The notes under the pieces: generated by a model
What the model saw: only the letters and a program-made list of their open reading frames with translations
Told to the model about the DNA's origin: nothing
Databases searched by the model: none
Position numbers and translations under genes: made by a program
Assembly: GCF_004216555.1 (NCBI RefSeq)
Contig: NZ_SGWQ01000001.1
Span: forward strand, 1 to 64,000
Direction: 5' to 3'
DNA length: 64,000 bases
From: Herbihabitans rhizosphaerae
GTDB taxonomy: Bacteria; Actinomycetota; Actinomycetes; Mycobacteriales; Pseudonocardiaceae
Shown: positions 59,453 through 64,000 of the stretch, in pieces
How positions within the stretch are numbered: the stretch's first letter is position 1
How the letters are laid out: every line of letters begins with the position of its first letter

Positions 59453-59917
59453 GTGCTCCACTCCACGACCAGTGGCTTCTTCAAGCGCCATTACGAGATC
59501 ACCGAAGACGACCGACCGCTCGTCACGCTCGAGCACGGGGGCCGCGAGAAGTCCTCGTTCACGCTCGACGGCGTGCCGTACTCGATCGCCAGGGACGGCG
59601 GCAAGCGGCTCCTGCTGACCGAGCGCGGGCGCAGAACCGGTACCGCCACCCGCGACGGCGGCCGGCGCTGGTCGATCGACTCCGACGCCGGGCGGTTCGA
59701 GCTGGTCAAGCCGTCGATGTGGAAGGACGGGTGGGAACTGCACCGCGACGGCACCAGCCTGGGCACCATCAGCAAGAACGGCGCGTTCTCCAAGGGCGCG
59801 ACCGCCGACCTTCCGGCCGACATTCCACTCCCCGTCCGCCTGTTCGCGTTCTACATCGTGCACGTGCTCTGGCAGCGCGCCGCCTCGGCGGCGGCGGCCG
59901 GTGGCGGAGGCGGCTGA
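59453..59917 (+). CDS. tandem paralogue 1, possible tubby/LURP-one-like fold
   Basis: A 154-residue protein, first of three related genes in a row. It starts FKRHYEITEDDRPLVTLEHG after a short leader; shared positions are a W/F-x-Y-x-I/V start, ATL or TVL, a WELHxDG element (here DGWELHRDGTSLG) and LPVRLFAFYIVHVLW near the C-terminus. The alternating short strands with a C-terminal hydrophobic helix recall tubby C-terminal-like LURP-one proteins, but this is weak. GTG 59453 stands close behind TTTAAT, implying a leaderless mRNA. Confidence 0.55.
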   Translation: MLHSTTSGFFKRHYEITEDDRPLVTLEHGGREKSSFTLDGVPYSIARDGGKRLLLTERGRRTGTATRDGGRRWSIDSDAGRFELVKPSMWKDGWELHRDGTSLGTISKNGAFSKGATADLPADIPLPVRLFAFYIVHVLWQRAASAAAAGGGGG

Positions 59918-59958
59918 CCTCCGGGAACCCCCGGCCCACCATCACGCGTCAAACCCGC

Positions 59959-60426
59959 ATGCTGGAAGCGGCGAGTCGATCCCACTGGTTCAAGGTCAGC
60001 TACGACATCAGCGAGTCCGGCCGGCCGGTCGCCACGCTGGCGGCGCGGGACCGGTCCAGCTGCGCGTTCGACATCGCGGGCGCCTCGTACGTGGCGGCGA
60101 TGGCCAACCGCAAGGAGTTCCGCCTGCACGGCCCGAACGGCGTCGAGGCCTGGGCGAGCCGGCACACCCGCCGCCGGTGGCTGGTGCAGACCCCGGCCGG
60201 CACGGCGCTGACCCTCGTGCTGCCGTCCATGTGGAACAGCACCTGGGAACTGCACCAGAACGACCGGGTGATCGGCTACTTCGAGGCCAAGATGGGCTGG
60301 GGACGCATGCGCGGCACGGCTCACCTACCGCAGGAGATGCCGCTGCCCGAGCGGCTGTTCATCTACTACGTCGTGCTCACGTTCTGGTTGCAGGCATCGC
60401 AAGCCGCCGCGTCGGCCAGCGTCTGA
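59959..60426 (+). CDS. tandem paralogue 2, possible tubby/LURP-one-like fold
   Basis: A 155-residue protein related to both neighbours: HWFKVSYDISESGRPVATLA at the start, the NSTWELHQNDRVIGYFEAK middle and LPERLFIYYVVLTFWLQAS at the end. It is closer to the third copy than to the first. It begins 41 bp after the first. The function is unknown; the hydrophobic C-terminal helix could touch the membrane. Confidence 0.55.
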   Translation: MLEAASRSHWFKVSYDISESGRPVATLAARDRSSCAFDIAGASYVAAMANRKEFRLHGPNGVEAWASRHTRRRWLVQTPAGTALTLVLPSMWNSTWELHQNDRVIGYFEAKMGWGRMRGTAHLPQEMPLPERLFIYYVVLTFWLQASQAAASASV

Positions 60427-60469
60427 TCACCCGCTGGAACCGCCGCCCATGGGCCGGCGTTGAACAGCC

Positions 60470-60943
60470 ATGTTGAAGGCGACACGTCGACCAGGCTGGT
60501 TCAAGATCAGCTACGACGTCGCCGAGGACGGTCGCCATGTCACGGTGCTCGCGGCGCGTGACCGGACCAGTTTCGCCTTCAGCGCCCACGCCATCCCGTA
60601 CATCGCGGTCATGGTCACCCGCGCGGAATTCGCCCTGTACTGCCCACGTGGCATCGTCGCCAACGCGCGGCGGCAGTCGTGGCGCAGGTGGTTCGCGCAG
60701 ACCTCGGCAGGAACGCTCGAGCTTGTCCGACCATCGCTCTTGCTCCAGACCTGGGAACTCCGCCAGGACGGCCGCGCGATCGCCGTGTTCGAAGCACAGG
60801 CGCACGGTGGTCCCTTACCCCACACCGCGACTGTGCCCGACTACATGCCATTGCACGAACGGCTGTTCCTCTTCTCCATGGTGCTCACGCTCTGGCTGCG
60901 GGCATCGCCAGCCTCCATCGCGGACCAGGTCATCAGCTCCTGA
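60470..60943 (+). CDS. tandem paralogue 3, possible tubby/LURP-one-like fold
   Basis: A 157-residue protein, third copy in the series: GWFKISYDVAEDGRHVTVLA, TWELRQDGRAIAVFEAQ and LHERLFLFSMVLTLWLRAS align with copy 2. Central parts differ, so the copies have diverged beyond simple dosage. It begins 43 bp after copy 2, and its stop abuts the stop of the convergent nudC gene. Confidence 0.55.
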   Translation: MLKATRRPGWFKISYDVAEDGRHVTVLAARDRTSFAFSAHAIPYIAVMVTRAEFALYCPRGIVANARRQSWRRWFAQTSAGTLELVRPSLLLQTWELRQDGRAIAVFEAQAHGGPLPHTATVPDYMPLHERLFLFSMVLTLWLRASPASIADQVISS

Positions 60944-61861
60944 TCACTCGGCGACCCACGCCTCCAGCATCCGGCCGGCGATCGACACCGGGCCGGGCAC
61001 CCGCAGCGGACCGTCCTCGCCGGCCCCGAGCGCCTCACGCACCTCGGCGCGCGACACCCAGCGCGCGGTGGCGATCTCGCCTTCGGCCAGGGTGAGCGGC
61101 GCGGACCGATCGGCGTGCGCGGCGAAGCCGATCATCAGCGAACGCGGGAACGGGTGCGGCTGGCTGCCGAGGTACCGGATGTCGTGCACGGTCAGGCCGA
61201 CCTCCTCGGCGATCTCCCGCGCCACGCACGCCTCCAGCGACTCGCCCGCCTCGACGAACCCGGCCAGCACCGACAACCAGTTCTCCGGCCACTGCGGCCC
61301 GCGCGCCAGCAGCACCTGCTCGCCGTTGGCGCCGACACCGTCGTGCACCAGGCAGATCACCGCCGGATCGGTGCGCGGGTACTCCTCGATCCCGCACCCG
61401 GGACACCGGGTCGCCCAGCCGGACCGGCCCACCTCGGTCGCGGTGCCGCACGCCGCGCAGAACCGGGACCGGCCGTGCCAGTTGGCCAACGCCGTGGCCG
61501 TCGCGACCAGGCCGACCTGCGTGTCGTCGAGCAGTACGCCGGTCTGCCGCAGCCCCAGCCACTCCTCACCGTCCACAGTGGACACTTCGTCGCGCGGGGA
61601 GGTGACCACCCAGTGCGCCACATCTCCGGCGAGCCCGAGGAACATCGCGCCGTCCACCGGCTTGTCGCCGAGGTCGGTCGCCGCACGGGAGGCCAGCGTC
61701 GCACCGCCGTCCCGCGCCAGGGCGTCGCCCTTCCGGTCGACCAGGATCACCCGGCCGGCCTGCCACAGCTCGGCAAGCCGCTCCTCGTCGTCCCGCAACT
61801 GATCAGCTCTGTCCACAGTGGACCGAGACAGCAGCGGCGGCTCGGTGAGCTCGAACCTCAC
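60944..61861 (-). CDS. nudC: NADH pyrophosphatase / NAD-cap hydrolase
   Basis: A 305-residue enzyme that hydrolyses NAD(H) and can remove NAD caps from RNA. It has the zinc ribbon FCAACGTATEV and CPGCGIEEYPRTDP (about 133-170), the Nudix box GFVEAGESLEACVAREIAEE (about 205-224) and the NudC signature SQPHPFPRS behind it. It carries two perfect palindrome copies. Its ATG overlaps the stop of the M16 gene by 4 bp, so it is the last gene of that operon in the window. Confidence 0.92.
   Translation of the reverse strand: MRFELTEPPLLSRSTVDRADQLRDDEERLAELWQAGRVILVDRKGDALARDGGATLASRAATDLGDKPVDGAMFLGLAGDVAHWVVTSPRDEVSTVDGEEWLGLRQTGVLLDDTQVGLVATATALANWHGRSRFCAACGTATEVGRSGWATRCPGCGIEEYPRTDPAVICLVHDGVGANGEQVLLARGPQWPENWLSVLAGFVEAGESLEACVAREIAEEVGLTVHDIRYLGSQPHPFPRSLMIGFAAHADRSAPLTLAEGEIATARWVSRAEVREALGAGEDGPLRVPGPVSIAGRMLEAWVAE
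61571..61583. repeat. GTCCACNGTGGAC palindrome
   Basis: Perfect copy in nudC, coding Ser-Thr-Val-Asp (DEVSTVDGEE). Confidence 0.8.
61811..61823. repeat. GTCCACNGTGGAC palindrome
   Basis: Second perfect copy in nudC, near its 5' end, coding Ser-Thr-Val-Asp (SRSTVDRAD). Confidence 0.8.
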
Positions 61862-63216
61862 GGCAGCACGACACCGCCGAGCCCACGCAGGCCGGACAGC
61901 TTGTCCGCGTCGCCGACGACCACGCCGGTGAACTTCGTCGGCGCGAAGAACTCCAGCGCCGCCTCGGCCACCTGCTCGCCGGTCACCGCGCGCAGCCGCT
62001 CCGGATGCGCGGCCAGCCAGCCGACGCCGAGCCCCAGCGGAGCCAGCGCGGCCAGGTGCGATGCGAGCCCGCCCTGCGAGGCCAGTCCGGTCAGCAGCGA
62101 CCCGATCGCGTACTGCCGAACGGTGTCCACCTCGACCCCGTCCGGCGGCACCAGCCCGAGCCGGCCCAGCTCGTAGCGCATCTCCCAGAGTGCGGCGGCG
62201 GTCACCTCGCTCGCCGTGTCCGCGTCGATCAGCAGCGTCGCGCCGCTCGGCGTGAACTCCAGGTAGGACCGCGCGTGATACGTGTACCCCTTGTCCTCGC
62301 GGATGTTCTCCACCAGTCGCGAGGAGAAGAACCCGCCGAACGTGAGGTTCGCCAGTTGCAGCGCGGGGTACCGCGCGTCGGTGCGCGGCACCGCCTGCGC
62401 GGACAGCCGCAGCTGCGACTGGACCGCCCCCGGCCGCTGCACCACCAGCAGGTCGCCGCCGGCCACCTCGGGCAGCGCCGGCAGCTCGAGCGCCGACGCG
62501 TCGGACCGCCAGCCCGACAGCGCCGTGTCCACAGTGGACACGACGGCGTCCGGGTCGACGTCGCCGACCAGCACAAGCACGGATCCCTTGGGCAGCACGG
62601 CTTTCCGGTGCAGCGCGCGCACGTCATCCGCGACCACGGCCGCGACATCGGAGGCCTCGGGCATCTCGCGGGTGAACGGGTGATCGCCGTACCGCTGCTT
62701 CTGCAGCGCCTCCCGCGCGATCACGCTCGGCTGCGAGCGCGCCATCGCGATCCGCTCGACCAGACGGTCGCGCTCGCGGGCCACCTCGTCGGGCCGGTAC
62801 GCCGCACCGGTGAGCGCGTCCGCGAGCACCTCCAGCAGGGTGTCCAGCCCGCTGGCCAGCACGCTGCCGCCGAGCGCCAGCCGCTCCGGGTCGACGTTCA
62901 CGTCCAGCTCGGACCCGACCAGCGCCAGATCGGTGTCCACCGCGATCCGGTCCCGCCGCTCGGTCCCGGTCAACAGCGTCTCGGCCAGCACCTCGGACAG
63001 CGCCGAATGCCGGGAATCCGTGCCGGCGAAGGGAATCCGCAGCCGCAGCTCCACCATCGGCACGGTCGCCGCGCGCACCGCGATCACCCGCAGCCCGCTG
63101 CCCAACACGGTGTCCACATGGGACAGACCGGTCGGCGGGCGCTGCACGCCCAGCGGCGGCAGCGGCCTCGGGCCGGTCTCGGTACGCCCGATCTCCTCAG
63201 CGGTCCTGTGCGTCAT
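61858..63216 (-). CDS. M16 peptidase family protein, non-catalytic type
   Basis: A 452-residue member of the pitrilysin/processing peptidase family. The place of the zinc motif HxxEH reads HSALSEVLAE, so metal binding is lost. The substrate-holding SSRLVENIREDKGYTYHARS motif in the C-terminal half is kept. Bacterial M16B enzymes often work as a pair of one catalytic and one non-catalytic subunit; the next gene would be the partner. It overlaps both neighbours by 4 bp. Confidence 0.88.
   Translation of the reverse strand: MTHRTAEEIGRTETGPRPLPPLGVQRPPTGLSHVDTVLGSGLRVIAVRAATVPMVELRLRIPFAGTDSRHSALSEVLAETLLTGTERRDRIAVDTDLALVGSELDVNVDPERLALGGSVLASGLDTLLEVLADALTGAAYRPDEVARERDRLVERIAMARSQPSVIAREALQKQRYGDHPFTREMPEASDVAAVVADDVRALHRKAVLPKGSVLVLVGDVDPDAVVSTVDTALSGWRSDASALELPALPEVAGGDLLVVQRPGAVQSQLRLSAQAVPRTDARYPALQLANLTFGGFFSSRLVENIREDKGYTYHARSYLEFTPSGATLLIDADTASEVTAAALWEMRYELGRLGLVPPDGVEVDTVRQYAIGSLLTGLASQGGLASHLAALAPLGLGVGWLAAHPERLRAVTGEQVAEAALEFFAPTKFTGVVVGDADKLSGLRGLGGVVLP
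62527..62539. repeat. GTCCACNGTGGAC palindrome
   Basis: Perfect copy in the M16 gene, coding Ser-Thr-Val-Asp (VVSTVDTAL). Confidence 0.8.
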
Positions 63217-64000
63217 GCGGCACCTCCAGCCGGCGTAATGGTCAGCACGGCGCGCGAGTCCGGGCGCAGCGACTTGGCCGCCACCGACACCGCCTCCGCG
63301 GTCACCGTCGACATCCGGCCCGGCAGTTCGTAGAGCAGTTCCGGCTTGCCGTACAACAACTCCGACGCGCCGAGCCCCAGCGTGCGGCTGGTGATCCGGT
63401 CGTGCTCCTTGTGCAGCATCGACGCCCAGCGCCCGGTCACCTTGGCCAGTTCCTCCGTGCTCGGCGGCTCGCCGGCCAGCTTGTCCAGCTCCTCGTCCAG
63501 CGCGCCGAGCACCCGCTCCGGCGTCACGTCCGGCGCGTGCACCGCGGTCACCGTGAAGGTGTCCGGGTCGCGCGCCTCGAACGGGCCGAACAGCCCGCAG
63601 CCCGCGCTCACGTCGGTCACCAGCGGCTCCCGGTGCACCAGCCGCTGCTGCAGCCGCGAACCGTCGCCGTCGGCCAGCACCGACGCCAGCACCAGGTGCG
63701 CCAGGTAGCCGTCCAGCTCCGACACCGGATCCGGCACCCGGTAGCCGACGGCGAGCGCCGGCAGCGGCGCGTGCGGGTCGGCGTGCTCGCCGCGCACCTC
63801 ACCGGCCGGCGGCGGCTCGGCGAACGACGGCCGCTGCGGCACCGGTCGCGCCGGCACGTCCCCGAAGTGGCGCTCGATCAGCGCCATCGCGTTGTCCACG
63901 TCCAGGTCGCCGGCCACGGTGAGCACCGCGTTGCCCGGCGCGTAGTAGCTGTCGAAGAACGCGGCGCAGTCGTCCAGCGACGCCTGCTCCAGCTCGGTGA
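63213..64000 (-). CDS. M16 peptidase family protein, partial (5' end outside window)
   Basis: The reading frame stays open through the right edge, giving the last 262 residues or so of an M16 peptidase. Visible parts are DSYYAPGNAVLTVAGDLD, quoted as YYAPGNAVLTVAGDLD, at the end of the first half-domain and SRLQQRLVHREPLVTDVSAG in the second. The zinc motif would lie in the missing N-terminal part. It is presumably the catalytic partner of the downstream, HxxEH-less M16 gene. Confidence 0.87.
   Translation of the reverse strand, partial: TELEQASLDDCAAFFDSYYAPGNAVLTVAGDLDVDNAMALIERHFGDVPARPVPQRPSFAEPPPAGEVRGEHADPHAPLPALAVGYRVPDPVSELDGYLAHLVLASVLADGDGSRLQQRLVHREPLVTDVSAGCGLFGPFEARDPDTFTVTAVHAPDVTPERVLGALDEELDKLAGEPPSTEELAKVTGRWASMLHKEHDRITSRTLGLGASELLYGKPELLYELPGRMSTVTAEAVSVAAKSLRPDSRAVLTITPAGGAA

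Overview
The window is high-GC actinobacterial chromosome, most likely from the order Pseudonocardiales. The evidence is strong G/C preference at third codon positions, an actinobacterial type rRNA leader, F420- and mycothiol-linked enzyme families, an LprG/P55 pair, an actinobacterial RNase P RNA, and a gene order that broadly follows Mycobacterium tuberculosis Rv2222c to Rv2236c (glnA2, two Hip1-like hydrolases, panB, RNase H/phosphatase, zinc-ribbon protein, Nif3, cobC, ptpA, SURF1, cobD). The genus cannot be fixed from the sequence alone.

Layout. 1-410: promoters and leader of an rRNA operon read leftwards out of the window. 420-12712: a three-domain glycosyltransferase/methyltransferase fusion, a DinB-fold protein, glnA2, a small antitoxin-like protein, an MFS/GlxA-regulator divergent pair, an SDR/deazaflavin reductase pair under a divergent TetR, and an lprG-p55 lipid-export operon. 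12713-20418: a small gene pair, tandem lipoprotein hydrolases, nadE, a hypothetical gene and panB. 20486-26271: housekeeping and detoxification enzymes and a leftward set of genes (RNB ribonuclease, F420 reductase, DUF4326, metal-receptor protein). 26273-34181: a leftward operon that looks like a type IV secretion apparatus (VirB4 ATPase, VirB6-like channel, VirB8-like protein, NlpC/P60 cell-wall hydrolase, small membrane proteins) with no visible relaxase, coupling protein or integrase, and an SOS box upstream. 34628-35011: rnpB. 35025-47387: the conserved RNase H to cobD block, interrupted by a patatin-like phospholipase, a MarR/NTF2 pair and a small frameshifted gene. 47456-54335: the anti-plasmid condensin genes jetA, jetB and jetC of a type II Wadjet system, with the nuclease gene jetD missing. 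54436-58723: repeats, then a receptor Ser/Thr kinase, a secreted beta-helix protein and an FHA protein. 58906-64000: NUDIX hydrolase, three tandem paralogues of about 155 residues, nudC and a pair of M16 peptidase genes.

The strongest sequence-level signal that ordinary annotation does not explain is a 13-bp palindrome, GTCCACNGTGGAC. It occurs perfectly ten times, always inside genes and always in the frame that encodes Ser-Thr-Val-Asp, in unrelated proteins. Two arrays of a shared 22-bp repeat sit at gene ends either side of the Wadjet/cobD segment. Several genes appear to be expressed from leaderless promoters with a TAGGGT-type -10 element just before the start codon.
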